DNA from: DAOTXK01 sp034435395
Lineage (GTDB): Bacteria > Chloroflexota > Anaerolineae > Aggregatilineales > Ch27
Direction of reading: 5' to 3'
NCBI GenBank assembly: GCA_034435395.1
Contig: DAOTXK010000120.1
Coordinates: 1-53,944 of the forward strand
DNA: 53,944 nt
Program-made: the position numbers and the translations under genes
In this document: piece by piece, positions 1 to 9,017 of the stretch
How the letters are laid out: every line of letters starts with the position of its first letter
Position numbering within the stretch: the first letter of the stretch is position 1
The notes under the pieces: generated by a model
Seen by the model: the letters and a program-made list of their open reading frames with translations, nothing else
Database searches by the model: none
Told to the model about the DNA's origin: nothing

Positions 1-367
1 GGCTGGCGATCTGCTGGGCGATGGCGGGATCGATGGACGAGATGCCGTAGCTGGGGCCGCCCTGACTCTGGAAGTAGTCGTCGAACTGGGACCCGGCGGG
101 CAGGCCGACCACCGTGCCCCGCAGGCCGGACACCGGCTCCTCGACGATGGCGGGCAGACCCCCGCTCCCGGCGGTAGTGGCGGCGGTCGGCAGCGGGGTG
201 ATGGTGGCCGTTGGGGTGGCGGTGGGAGTCCCGGTGGGAGTCCCGGTGGGGGTGGCTGTCGATGTGGCGGTCGACGTGCTGGTCGGCTGGGCGGTCAGGT
301 TGCAGCCGCTGATAAGCAGCGCGGCCAGTAACGCCGCGATCCCCCACCATAACTGTTTACCATTCAT
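1..367 (-). CDS. secreted lipoprotein, 3' end outside window
   Basis: The gene reads leftward off the window edge, so only the first ~122 residues are visible. It starts at ATG 367 behind an AAGGA ribosome site. The N-terminus is a short basic-hydrophobic signal (MNGKQLWWGIAALLAALL) followed by a lipobox ISGC, so the mature protein should be lipid-anchored at the outer face of the membrane. A linker of repeated Thr-Pro/Thr-Ala pairs follows (about residues 24-58), then the beginning of a globular part with the segment GSQFDDYFQSQGGPSYGI. I do not recognise the globular domain. The Thr/Pro linker resembles those in the proteins at 11052 and 12876. Function unknown. Confidence 0.75.
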   Translation of the reverse strand, partial: MNGKQLWWGIAALLAALLISGCNLTAQPTSTSTATSTATPTGTPTGTPTATPTATITPLPTAATTAGSGGLPAIVEEPVSGLRGTVVGLPAGSQFDDYFQSQGGPSYGISSIDPAIAQQIAS

Positions 368-611
368 CACGATCAATCCTTTTGGTCGCCGTAATTTCTA
401 CGCAAAGTCGGGCGTCTCCCGCCGTCCAGATGCCCTGGCGGTTTTGCCGGTTCTGCTGATGTTTATGGGTTCGGCGGGGAGACGTTCCGCCATGCGATAG
501 TTCTTCCGGCCCTCGCCGCGCCCGATCATGGGCCTTTGCGGCGGGAAGGAGGGCGGCTGTTCACGACCGCCCCGTTCGTCTCAAGGGGGGCCGGCGTCCG
601 TGAGGCGGCGC

Positions 612-2246
<1,635 letters not shown>

Positions 2247-2353
2247 GAAAACCTCCGGTGCCCAGCGCCAACAACGGCAACAACCGGGTGAATACCGTGG
2301 GTGGGGGAGTCCTGAGCGGTGTAGTGGCCAGCCGTCCGCGCCAACCTTCTTGC

Positions 2354-2381
2354 TTATAATACGTCTGGCGGCAAAATTCAA
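2354..2381 (-). promoter_or_regulatory. candidate rpoD promoter
   Basis: In the dnaG-rpoD gap the leftward strand shows TTGAAT (2376-2381), a 16-nt spacer and TTATAA (2354-2359); an overlapping TATTAT at 2356-2361 is an alternative -10. This would give rpoD a promoter of its own in addition to read-through from dnaG. Confidence 0.45.
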
Positions 2382-2406
2382 ATGCCAACTTCCGGGTGGA
2401 AACGGG

Positions 2407-4629
2407 TTACTGGTGGGCCAGTTGCGCCCGGCGGTGCAGGGTCCGGTCTAGGTGCCAAATGGCAATGTCATAGGCGTCGATGACGTCGTCATACATCGGT
2501 TTGTCATCGGGATCGGCTTCCAGCAAGGCGAAGCGCAGTTCTTCAATGGCGCGCTTGAGCCTTTCCTGCCGCAGAGACAAAACCTTGTCCACCAGTTCGG
2601 TGTCCGGCTCGCTGGGCAGGCGGCCCTGTTTGCGTTGCTGCTTCTGGATGGACGGGAGTTCCGGGCGCAGAGAGCCGGGAAGCACAGACTGGAGCACGAG
2701 CAGCGGGTCCCGCCGGGCCAGCAGCTCGTCCACCTGGTCGCCCAGCGAATCGCCCATGGTTTCCCGGATGTAACGCTGCGGCTCCATGTCGTCCTGGCTG
2801 AGCGCCTGCTGCAACGCCCGCAGGATGACCTGATGGGCGGGGTCGTGGAAGTCCTCGGCATCCAGCGGCCCCAGCGCCTGGTGGATGTACCGCCTGAGAG
2901 CCTCGTCGCGGGCGGCGGCGATGGCGGCTTCCGCCACTTCCCGCAGGACGCGGTTGGCCTTGTAGAGCCGTTCGGGCCTGTCCAGCAGCACGCTCAGACA
3001 GTAGGCTTCCTGCAGGCGGGTGGGATAGTCATGCCGGTGGGCGATCCGGTCCGGGCTGCCGGGGGATGCCGCTTCGCCCGCCCCGATCTCGACGGTGGTC
3101 TCATCCTCCGGCGGCGGGGCTTCGTCATCTTCCGGGCGCGGGCCTTCCTCCCAGGGCTGGGCGGGGGGCGCGTCCGGTGGGGGCGGTGACGGCTGCCGCC
3201 ATCGGGCCGCCGCCCGGTCCATGGCAGGGGTGCGTCGCCGCTGGCGCAGCTGGGGATGGAGGGGACGCTGGCGGGCGGCAGCGGATCGACTCTCCAGGGC
3301 GATCTCCATCAGCCGCCGCTCGGAGAGGTGCAGCCGGAGGGCCAGCTTTTGCACGTTGGCTTCCTTATGCAGGTCGCTTTCGGTGGCCGTGAGCAGCGGC
3401 AGCAGGGCGCGGGCCACTTTCTCTTTCTCGAAGACGGTGGCGGCGCGCGGGTCCAGGCCCGCCGTCCCGACCCGGATCACGTAATCGGCGACCGGCTCAG
3501 CTTCCCTCACCAGCCGTTCCCATTCCTCCGGGCGGTCCCGGATCAGGGCGTCGGGATCGTGGCCGGGGGGTAGCTCCAGCACGCGCATGTCGATTCCCAG
3601 GCGGCTGGCCTGGCGCATGGAGCCGTCGCGGCTGAAGATCGCCGGGCCGGCGGCGTCGAGGCTCTGGCGGGCCACGTCGAGGCCGCGCATGGTGGCGCTG
3701 ACACCCGCCTGATCCGGGTCCAGGGCCAGGATGAGGCGGTCGGCGTAGCGGCGCAGGGACTGGAGCTGCGGCTCGGTCAGGGCGGTGCCCATCTGGGCGA
3801 CGACGTTGCGGAAACCGGCCTGGTGAGCCTGCATCACATCCATGTAGCCCTCGACGATGACCGCTGTCTCCGTCTCCCGAATTTCCCGGCGGGCCAGGTC
3901 CAGGCCGAACAGGGTTCGCGACTTGTCAAACAGGTCGCTCTGCGGCGAGTTGAGGTATTTGGGCTGATCATCCTCGCGCAAGGCCCGCGCCCCAAAGCCG
4001 ATCACGCGCCCGCGCCCGTCCCGGATGGGGATGACCAGCCGATGACGGAAGCGGTCATAGACCCGCCCGTCGTCGGAGCGGACGGCCACCCCGGCGGCCA
4101 CCAGGTCATCGACGGCGTAACCCAGGCCGGTCAGGTGATCCAGCGTGATCTGCCAGCCGTCCGGGGCGTAACCCAGCAGGAACGCCTCCATGGTGGCCGC
4201 GTTCAGCCCTCGCCGGGCGACGTAGTCGCGGGCCAGGGCCGCCGCTGGCGATTCCAGCAACTGGCGGTGGAAAAAATGGGCGGTTTCCTCCAGCAGGCCC
4301 AGCAGGCGCTCAAAGGCGGACTGCTGCTCAACCTGCTCCGGCGTGCGCGGTCTGAGGGCGACCCCGGCGCGCTCGGCCAGGTGCTGGAGCGCCTCTTTAA
4401 AATCCCACCCGTTCGTCTTCATGGCGAAGGAGAAGATGTCACCCCCTTCGCCGCACGCGCCAAAACAGCGCCAGGTTTGTGTCTCAGGGAAGACGACAAA
4501 GGAGGGGGTGCGTTCCTGGTGAAAGGGACAGCGTGCCTTATAGGTGCGACCGGCCTTCTTGAGCGCGACGCTTTCCGAAATATAAGCCACCAGATCGAGA
4601 CGCGCTTTGATTTCGTCGGCGACAGACAT
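2407..4629 (-). CDS. dnaG: DNA primase DnaG
   Basis: DnaG makes RNA primers for DNA replication. The start is taken at ATG 4629 (MSVADEIKARLD), with GGGAG upstream at normal spacing; an ATG 18 nt further up has no ribosome site and lies at the predicted transcription start. The 740-aa protein has an N-terminal CHC2 zinc finger with ligands C34, H37, C55 and C59 (CPFHQERTPS ... WRCFGACG). The primase core carries the TOPRIM motif VEGYMDVMQAH near residue 258 and LALDPDQAG near 303. A proline- and acid-rich linker follows (~residues 465-530), then a poorly conserved C-terminal helical region that in the family binds the replicative helicase. Length and domain order are normal. rpoD follows on the same strand. 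Confidence 0.97.
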   Translation of the reverse strand: MSVADEIKARLDLVAYISESVALKKAGRTYKARCPFHQERTPSFVVFPETQTWRCFGACGEGGDIFSFAMKTNGWDFKEALQHLAERAGVALRPRTPEQVEQQSAFERLLGLLEETAHFFHRQLLESPAAALARDYVARRGLNAATMEAFLLGYAPDGWQITLDHLTGLGYAVDDLVAAGVAVRSDDGRVYDRFRHRLVIPIRDGRGRVIGFGARALREDDQPKYLNSPQSDLFDKSRTLFGLDLARREIRETETAVIVEGYMDVMQAHQAGFRNVVAQMGTALTEPQLQSLRRYADRLILALDPDQAGVSATMRGLDVARQSLDAAGPAIFSRDGSMRQASRLGIDMRVLELPPGHDPDALIRDRPEEWERLVREAEPVADYVIRVGTAGLDPRAATVFEKEKVARALLPLLTATESDLHKEANVQKLALRLHLSERRLMEIALESRSAAARQRPLHPQLRQRRRTPAMDRAAARWRQPSPPPPDAPPAQPWEEGPRPEDDEAPPPEDETTVEIGAGEAASPGSPDRIAHRHDYPTRLQEAYCLSVLLDRPERLYKANRVLREVAEAAIAAARDEALRRYIHQALGPLDAEDFHDPAHQVILRALQQALSQDDMEPQRYIRETMGDSLGDQVDELLARRDPLLVLQSVLPGSLRPELPSIQKQQRKQGRLPSEPDTELVDKVLSLRQERLKRAIEELRFALLEADPDDKPMYDDVIDAYDIAIWHLDRTLHRRAQLAHQ

Positions 4630-4655
4630 GGGGCGCTCCCTGCTCATTTGAGGGG

Positions 4656-4685
4656 ATTATACGCACGCACAAACGTTCCTGCAAA
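4656..4685 (-). promoter_or_regulatory. candidate dnaG promoter
   Basis: Leftward strand: TTTGCA (4680-4685), 18-nt spacer, perfect TATAAT (4656-4661). Transcription would start close to 4648, about 20 nt before the chosen dnaG start codon. Confidence 0.55.
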
Positions 4686-4759
4686 GAGTCTGCCCACCGC
4701 CCCCGGCCCCCCCTGGTTGACGGCTGACAGGGCTTATGGCAGCCCCTGTCCCCTTTCGG

Positions 4760-4765
4760 TATAAT
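4760..4765 (+). promoter_or_regulatory. candidate -10 element for the MBL-fold gene
   Basis: A perfect TATAAT lies about 100 bp upstream of the gene at 4867. No convincing -35 stands at 16-18 nt, so only the -10 is claimed. Confidence 0.3.
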
Positions 4766-4866
4766 CGCCGTGCTCGTCGCGGGAGCGGGTCGTGGGAGCG
4801 GGCCGCTGAAGCGGGCTGCTGAAGCGAATGGACAGTCTGTGATGTGACCAAAGGACGCGGTCTCGG

Positions 4867-5496
4867 ATGGATATCACGTGGTACGGTCATAGCTGTTTTC
4901 GACTGTTTGAACGCGGTATGGCGTCGGTGGTCACTGACCCCTATAACGGGGACATCGGTTACAAGCTGCCCAAGCTGCGGGCCGACATCGTGACCTCCAG
5001 CCATGACGCGCCCGGCCATGCCAATCTGAGCATCTGGCCGAAGTCCACCCATATTATCACCAGCGCGGGCGAGTACGAGATCGGCGGCGTGTTCGTCATC
5101 GGCGTGGCCATGCACAACATCACAAAGGACCGGCGCAACATCGTCTTCCTGTTCGACTTCGACGGTCTGAACGTCGTGCACCTGGGCGATCTCAGCTACG
5201 TGCCCAGCCAGTCGGAGATCGACGCGCTGGGGGCGGTCAACGTGGCGCTGGTGCCGGTGGGCGGCGGCCAGGGGCTGAATGCCACCCAGGCGGCGGAGGT
5301 GATCAGCCTGATCGAGCCGGATATCGTCGTCCCCATGCACTACAAAACGCCGTACACCACGCTTAAACTGGACAAGATCGACCGGTTCCTGAAGGGGATG
5401 GGGATCAGCAAGGTGCAGACGGAATCCGTCCTGCGAGTGGCCGCCGGGAGCATGCCGGAGCAGACCCAGGTGGTGGTGCTGGAGCCGCAGCAGTGA
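4867..5496 (+). CDS. metallo-beta-lactamase-fold hydrolase (UPF0173-like)
   Basis: A 209-aa single-domain cytoplasmic protein of the metallo-beta-lactamase fold, the group of zinc-dependent hydrolases often annotated as UPF0173/L-ascorbate-lactonase-like. Visible elements are the N-terminal WYGHSCF (H8), SSHDAPGHAN (H46 and H51, a relaxed form of the HxHxDH metal motif), HLGDLS (H105, D108) and PMHYKTP (H158). The Asp-His pair normally following the first histidine is not canonical here, so the number of bound metals is uncertain. No signal peptide. The physiological substrate is unknown. A GTG-initiated small gene follows 54 bp downstream on the same strand. Confidence 0.8.
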   Translation: MDITWYGHSCFRLFERGMASVVTDPYNGDIGYKLPKLRADIVTSSHDAPGHANLSIWPKSTHIITSAGEYEIGGVFVIGVAMHNITKDRRNIVFLFDFDGLNVVHLGDLSYVPSQSEIDALGAVNVALVPVGGGQGLNATQAAEVISLIEPDIVVPMHYKTPYTTLKLDKIDRFLKGMGISKVQTESVLRVAAGSMPEQTQVVVLEPQQ

Positions 5497-5550
5497 GCCG
5501 CCAGCGCTTCCGCCACCGAGCAGCGGCCGTGCCCAAAGGGGGAGTTTATT

Positions 5551-5853
5551 GTGGAATACAAGTTAATGATGAGCTGGGATATCCGGCCAGGCCATGATCA
5601 ACAATACTTCGAATTTATGGTGCGCGAGTGGGTGCCCGGCATCACCCGCCTGGGCCTCCAGCCCCGCGAATCGTGGTATGCCGTATATGGGGATTGCCCG
5701 CAGATCACCACCTCCATCGTGACCGATGATCTGCAAGAGATGCGTAACGTGCTGCAGGGGGACGATTGGACCCGGCTGCACCGACGCCTGGAGGAGTTCG
5801 TTTACAACTACGAGCAGAAGATCGTGCGGGCCTCGCCGGGCTTCCAGTTATGA
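5551..5853 (+). CDS. small protein of unknown function, ~100 aa
   Basis: The gene starts at GTG 5551, with a strong AAAGGGGGAG ribosome site six bases upstream, so it is a real gene. The 100-aa product (MEYKLMMSWDIRPG ... FEFMVREWVPGI) has alternating beta-strand and amphipathic-helix character and ends with EQKIVRASPGFQL. This pattern would suit a ferredoxin-like alpha-beta barrel monomer of the NIPSNAP/antibiotic-monooxygenase kind, but I see no diagnostic motif. Soluble, without cysteines at conserved spacing. It is probably co-transcribed with the upstream MBL-fold gene and is followed by a bidirectional terminator. Confidence 0.7.
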   Translation: MEYKLMMSWDIRPGHDQQYFEFMVREWVPGITRLGLQPRESWYAVYGDCPQITTSIVTDDLQEMRNVLQGDDWTRLHRRLEEFVYNYEQKIVRASPGFQL

Positions 5854-5921
5854 GGGCGGGGGCAAACCCTGCCCGCTGGCAGGCTGTCACTGGTGGCGCG
5901 GGAGCGCCCGGCGGGACAGAA

Positions 5922-5948
5922 AAAGACGACCGGCGGGGGTCGTCTTTG
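5922..5948. terminator. bidirectional intrinsic terminator
   Basis: A perfect 10-bp stem, AAAGACGACC / GGTCGTCTTT, with a 7-nt G-rich loop lies between convergent genes ending at 5853 (+) and 5979 (-). The stem's own A/T ends supply the T-tract in either direction. Confidence 0.8.
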
Positions 5949-5978
5949 TGTTGGTCGGCGGGGGTAGCGGGCCGCCGG

Positions 5979-6260
5979 CTAATCGTCGTTGCTCGTGCGC
6001 TCGCCACTCGTCTTGTCAGCGGTCGAGGCGCTGGCATCGCCGTCTTTCTTGGCAGCACTGGAACCGGTGAGATTGGAGCGGGAGGAGCGACTGTCGGTGA
6101 CGTAGAAGCCTGAACCCTTAAAGACGACCCCAACTGGCCCGATCACCTTGTGGGTATGCCCCCCACACTCCGGGCAGACGCTGACGGGAGCGTCGCTGAA
6201 GCTCTGCCTGGCATCAAACCGCACCCCACACTCTTCGCATTGATACGTGTAGACTGGCAT
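5979..6260 (-). CDS. FmdB-family zinc-ribbon protein
   Basis: A 93-aa protein beginning MPVYTYQCEECGVRF, the signature of the FmdB/CxxC_CXXC_SSSS regulatory-protein family. It carries four cysteines in two pairs, C8-x2-C11 and C29-x2-C32, forming a zinc ribbon, then the usual VIGPVGVVFKGSGFYVTDSR segment and a disordered Ser/Lys/Thr tail. The start is ATG 6260 with GAGG upstream; a GTG two codons earlier overlaps that ribosome site. The family's role is not settled (once proposed to regulate formamidase/amidase genes). It stands alone and has a good promoter. Confidence 0.88.
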   Translation of the reverse strand: MPVYTYQCEECGVRFDARQSFSDAPVSVCPECGGHTHKVIGPVGVVFKGSGFYVTDSRSSRSNLTGSSAAKKDGDASASTADKTSGERTSNDD

Positions 6261-6300
6261 ACGCACCTCACTCGGCGGGCTTTCTCACCCGCCAGCCAAC

Positions 6301-6329
6301 ATTGTACCGGTTTGGACGGTCTCCGTCAA
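6301..6329 (-). promoter_or_regulatory. promoter of the FmdB-family gene
   Basis: TTGACG (6324-6329), exactly 17 nt, TACAAT (6301-6306) on the leftward strand. This is the best sigma-70-type promoter in the window and is placed about 40 bp before the start codon. Confidence 0.75.
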
Positions 6330-6458
6330 CGTCAGTATGCGCCATTTGTATCAGAACAACGTTAGAAACGGCGACGCATCCGGGCCGCACGCGCCGCCTT
6401 CACGCACCGCCAGGGCAGCAAACGTCAGGGGTGGCGCAACTCAGGCGTGTTTCGCGCG

Positions 6459-6464
6459 TATACT
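6459..6464 (+). promoter_or_regulatory. candidate -10 element for the ECF sigma operon
   Basis: TATACT 40 bp before the sigma-factor start. The upstream sequence lacks a TTGACA-like -35; the operon may use its own ECF sigma at a different element. Confidence 0.35.
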
Positions 6465-6504
6465 ACGATAGTGAGGCAATGGCCTGCCTTAGGGGAGACT
6501 TTTC

Positions 6505-7113
6505 GTGTCCGAAGAAGCTCCAATCGTCCGCGAATGGGTGATGGGCGCGCGGGACGGGGACCAGGTGGCCTTCAGCAACCTGGTTGAGCATTACCAGAAT
6601 GCCGTCTTCAACCTGGCCTACCGTTTGCTGGGCGAAGCGCAAGAGGCGGAAGACGCCGCCCAAGAGGCGTTCTTGCGGGCGTATGCGAATCTGTCCCACT
6701 ATGATATCGACCGGCCATTTAAGACGTGGCTGCTGTCGATCACGTCTAATCATTGTATTGACCGGCTGCGGAAGCGGCGGCTGACCTGGCTGTCGTTGGA
6801 AGACGAGGCGTTGGTTCCCCATCCGGCCCTGGTCAGCGCCGAGCCCGGCCCGGAAGAGGCATTTCTGGATGTCGAACGTTCACACCAGTTACAGGGCCTG
6901 CTGGCGCAAATCCCTCCCGATTATCGGACGGTGGTCGTGTTGCGGTACTGGTACGACATGAGTTATGCGGAGATCGCCGACACGCTGGATACCACCGAAT
7001 CGGCGGTCAAGAGTCGGCTGTTCCGGGCGCGGCAGGCGTTGGGCCAGTTGTTGGAACCGGCTCCCAGTCCCAATCAGGCGCAGGCTATGAGACCAGCGAT
7101 GGAGGGTTTTTAA
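6505..7113 (+). CDS. ECF-type RNA polymerase sigma factor
   Basis: A 202-aa alternative sigma factor starting at GTG 6505 behind AGGGGAG. It has only regions 2 and 4. Region 2 runs from FSNLVEHYQNAVFNLAYRLL through AEDAAQEAFLRAYANL to FKTWLLSITSNHCIDRLRKR (about residues 20-92). Region 4 is LLAQIPPDYRTVVVLRYWYDMSYAEIADTLDTTESAVKSRLFRAR, split here by prose: IPPDYRTVVVLRYW then the helix-turn-helix SYAEIADTLDTTESAVKSRL (about 130-178). It is two bases from the next gene, a membrane protein placed where an anti-sigma factor is expected. The signal it responds to cannot be read from the sequence; the third gene suggests envelope or surface-scaffold stress (inference). Confidence 0.93.
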   Translation: MSEEAPIVREWVMGARDGDQVAFSNLVEHYQNAVFNLAYRLLGEAQEAEDAAQEAFLRAYANLSHYDIDRPFKTWLLSITSNHCIDRLRKRRLTWLSLEDEALVPHPALVSAEPGPEEAFLDVERSHQLQGLLAQIPPDYRTVVVLRYWYDMSYAEIADTLDTTESAVKSRLFRARQALGQLLEPAPSPNQAQAMRPAMEGF

Positions 7114-7115
7114 CC

Positions 7116-7703
7116 ATGGGCTTGACTCCACAACATGAACGCATGAATCGCGCGCTGGATGAACCGTTGACCGGCCCGGCCCTGGCGGAGTTGCAGGCCT
7201 GGCTGGAGGACAGCCCCAGCCAGTCGGACCTGTACGAGCAGCTCCGCCGGGTGGACGATCTGTTTCGCCACCCGCCGATGGTGGCCGCGCCGGCTGACCT
7301 GGCCGCGCAGGTGATGCTGGGCATCCAGCAAGGCAAGCATGAAGCCTACGCGCCCCGCCGCCGGCTGCGGCTGCTGTTGGGGTTGGGGCTGCTGGGCGTG
7401 CTCGTCAGCATACCCCTGGCGGTGGTCCTGCTGCTGGTCGTGGTGCCCGCCGCCGTGGAGCCGGGTGTGCTGGCGAGCCTGTTCCTGGGGCTGGTCCAGG
7501 TTCTGAGCGCCATCAGCGGTTTCCTGGAGGGCCTGTTGCTCTTTGTTGGCGGCCTGACCGCCCAATATCCGATGGCCCCGGCCCTGCTGCTGACGGTGAT
7601 CCCGCTGGTGATGGTCTGGGGATGGCTGGTGTGGTTCTTGCAGCAGCAGAACCGCCCGGCGACGATCGTCATCCCGGTGCAAACGGTACGGAGCGGGGGA
7701 TGA
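7116..7703 (+). CDS. membrane anti-sigma-like protein lacking the zinc motif
   Basis: A 195-aa protein two bases after the sigma gene, with GGAGGG upstream. Residues 1-80 are soluble and helical (MNRALDEPLTGPALAELQAWLEDSP), resembling the start of anti-sigma domains where an extended helix holds the sigma factor. The HxxxCxxC zinc-binding motif of ZAS anti-sigmas is absent and there are no cysteines at all. From about residue 83 come three or four membrane segments (LLLGLGLLGVLVSIPLAVVL, then around GVLASLFLGLVQVL, then ALLLTVIPLVMVWGWLVWFL). The anti-sigma role rests on position and architecture, not on a recognised domain. Its stop overlaps the next start (ATGA). Confidence 0.65.
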   Translation: MGLTPQHERMNRALDEPLTGPALAELQAWLEDSPSQSDLYEQLRRVDDLFRHPPMVAAPADLAAQVMLGIQQGKHEAYAPRRRLRLLLGLGLLGVLVSIPLAVVLLLVVVPAAVEPGVLASLFLGLVQVLSAISGFLEGLLLFVGGLTAQYPMAPALLLTVIPLVMVWGWLVWFLQQQNRPATIVIPVQTVRSGG

Positions 7704-8767
7704 AAAACCGGCGGTTGTTGTTCCTGATGCTGTTGACCCTGTGGCTGGCGCTGCCCGTCCTGTTGGCCCAGGCCCAGGAGGGGGCGTCGGGCGTGGTGTT
7801 CACCGATCATTATGTGCTGCGCGAAGGCCAGCGCGTCGAGGGCGACCTGGTGGTGGTGGCGCAGACCGTCACCTTGCAGCACGGCAGCCAGGTGACGGGC
7901 AACGTGGCTCTGCTGGGCGAGAACATCACCCTCAACGGGCAGGTCCACGGCGACCTGGCTGTCCTGGGCGAGAGTGTCGTCCTGGGGTCGGGTATGTACG
8001 TGGTGGGGAATGTCACCCTGTGCGGCGGCGCCATTCACCGCGAGTCGAACGTCAACGTGGTGGGCGATTACAGCGCCAGTTGCGACCGGGTCCGCGTTTT
8101 ACTTGGCGATATCGCGCCGGTGGCCCTGGACCTGTCGCAGTGGAAGTGGGACAATTTTGACCCGGCGGACTGGGATTGGGGGCTGCTCAACCGGATTCCG
8201 GCCCGGATACCGGAGATGTCCCCGGCGGACTGGCTGGGGCGCAACGTCCTCCTGTCGCTGGGGATGGGGGCGCTGGCAGCCCTGATCACGCTGGTGATGC
8301 CGTTGCGCCTGCGCCGGGTGAGTGACGCCGCCCTGACCGCGCCGGTGACCATGGGCATCATCGGGGTGCTGACGCTGGTGGTGCTGGGGGCGGTCAGCGC
8401 GCTGGTGGTCCTGTCGCTGGTGCTGATCGTCACGGCCTGCCTGTTGCCCTTCCTGGGGCTGGCCTGGCTGGCGCTGCTGCTGATGGCCCTCATCGGCTGG
8501 ACGGCGCTGAGCCTGCCGATTGGGGCGTGGCTGCTGGCGGCGATGGATGTGCGGCGGGTCAGCCCGCTGGCGGCGGCGCTCGGCGCGCTGGTACTGACCT
8601 TCCTGCCCGGCCTGCTGAACCTCAGCGCGGCCACTCGCCCGGTGTATTACCTGCTGCTGCTGGCTCTGGGGGCCTGGGGGCTGGGCGCGACGATCATGAC
8701 GGGCCTGGGCCGGCAAGCCTACGCCAGGCACGCCGGCCGCTGGGCCGGGGCGTCCCGGCGCATGTAA
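7700..8767 (+). CDS. bactofilin-like polymer-forming membrane protein
   Basis: A 355-aa protein starting at ATG 7700, whose first bases overlap the preceding stop codon (ATGA), so translation is probably coupled. A signal peptide (MKNRRLLFLMLLTLWLALPVLLAQAQ) leads to a right-handed beta-helix-like repeat region (about residues 33-115) with units such as RVEGDLVVVAQTVTL, VTGNVALLGENITL and VHGDLAVLGESVVLG. This is the bactofilin/polymer-forming cytoskeletal pattern but placed outside the membrane. After a Trp/Asp-rich linker (~140-175) there are about five hydrophobic helices. The same layout is known in sigma/anti-sigma neighbourhoods, where it may assemble on the surface or report envelope state (inference). 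A terminator follows. Confidence 0.75.
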   Translation: MKNRRLLFLMLLTLWLALPVLLAQAQEGASGVVFTDHYVLREGQRVEGDLVVVAQTVTLQHGSQVTGNVALLGENITLNGQVHGDLAVLGESVVLGSGMYVVGNVTLCGGAIHRESNVNVVGDYSASCDRVRVLLGDIAPVALDLSQWKWDNFDPADWDWGLLNRIPARIPEMSPADWLGRNVLLSLGMGALAALITLVMPLRLRRVSDAALTAPVTMGIIGVLTLVVLGAVSALVVLSLVLIVTACLLPFLGLAWLALLLMALIGWTALSLPIGAWLLAAMDVRRVSPLAAALGALVLTFLPGLLNLSAATRPVYYLLLLALGAWGLGATIMTGLGRQAYARHAGRWAGASRRM

Positions 8768-8787
8768 GCGGGCCATAAAGAGCATCG

Positions 8788-8822
8788 ACCGCCCGGTGGT
8801 TCGCCCCCGCCGGGCGGTTTTC
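8788..8822 (+). terminator. intrinsic terminator after the ECF operon
   Basis: A 9-bp stem ACCGCCCGG / CCGGGCGGT with a 13-nt loop, followed by a short T-run, 20 bp past the bactofilin-like stop codon. Confidence 0.75.
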
Positions 8823-8927
8823 ATTGGGGGGCGGCCTCGGCCTGGCCCGCCCGGCGCCGCTCTCCCGTCTGGCGAGGGTGCCCGCATCGGCGGCGGAATG
8901 ACCGTGCAGCCTGGGCGGGGGATGCGA

Positions 8928-8933
8928 TATACT
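8928..8933 (+). promoter_or_regulatory. candidate -10 element for heme A synthase
   Basis: TATACT about 85 bp upstream of the ctaA start in a 250-bp gap that otherwise holds only the terminator at 8788. No clear -35. Confidence 0.3.
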
Positions 8934-9017
8934 GTCGCCACCAAAGGCGGCTGGCCTGACAGCGACTGTTATTGGTAGACGCCGGTCCGCCGCCAGCAGG
9001 TGTGTGAGGAACGCAGT

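Noticed and set aside
114..500. 128-aa rightward ORF with a Val/Gly repeat
   Set aside because: It is the reverse of the Thr/Pro linker of the lipoprotein starting at 367 on the other strand.
4717..4765. TTGACG (4717) with TATAAT (4760) as a promoter pair
   Set aside because: Spacing is 37 nt, far too long for one sigma-70 promoter; only the -10 was kept.
8823..9017. Structured RNA in the gap before ctaA
   Set aside because: GC-rich with several short stems but no conserved motif; only the terminator at 8788 and a TATACT box are supportable.
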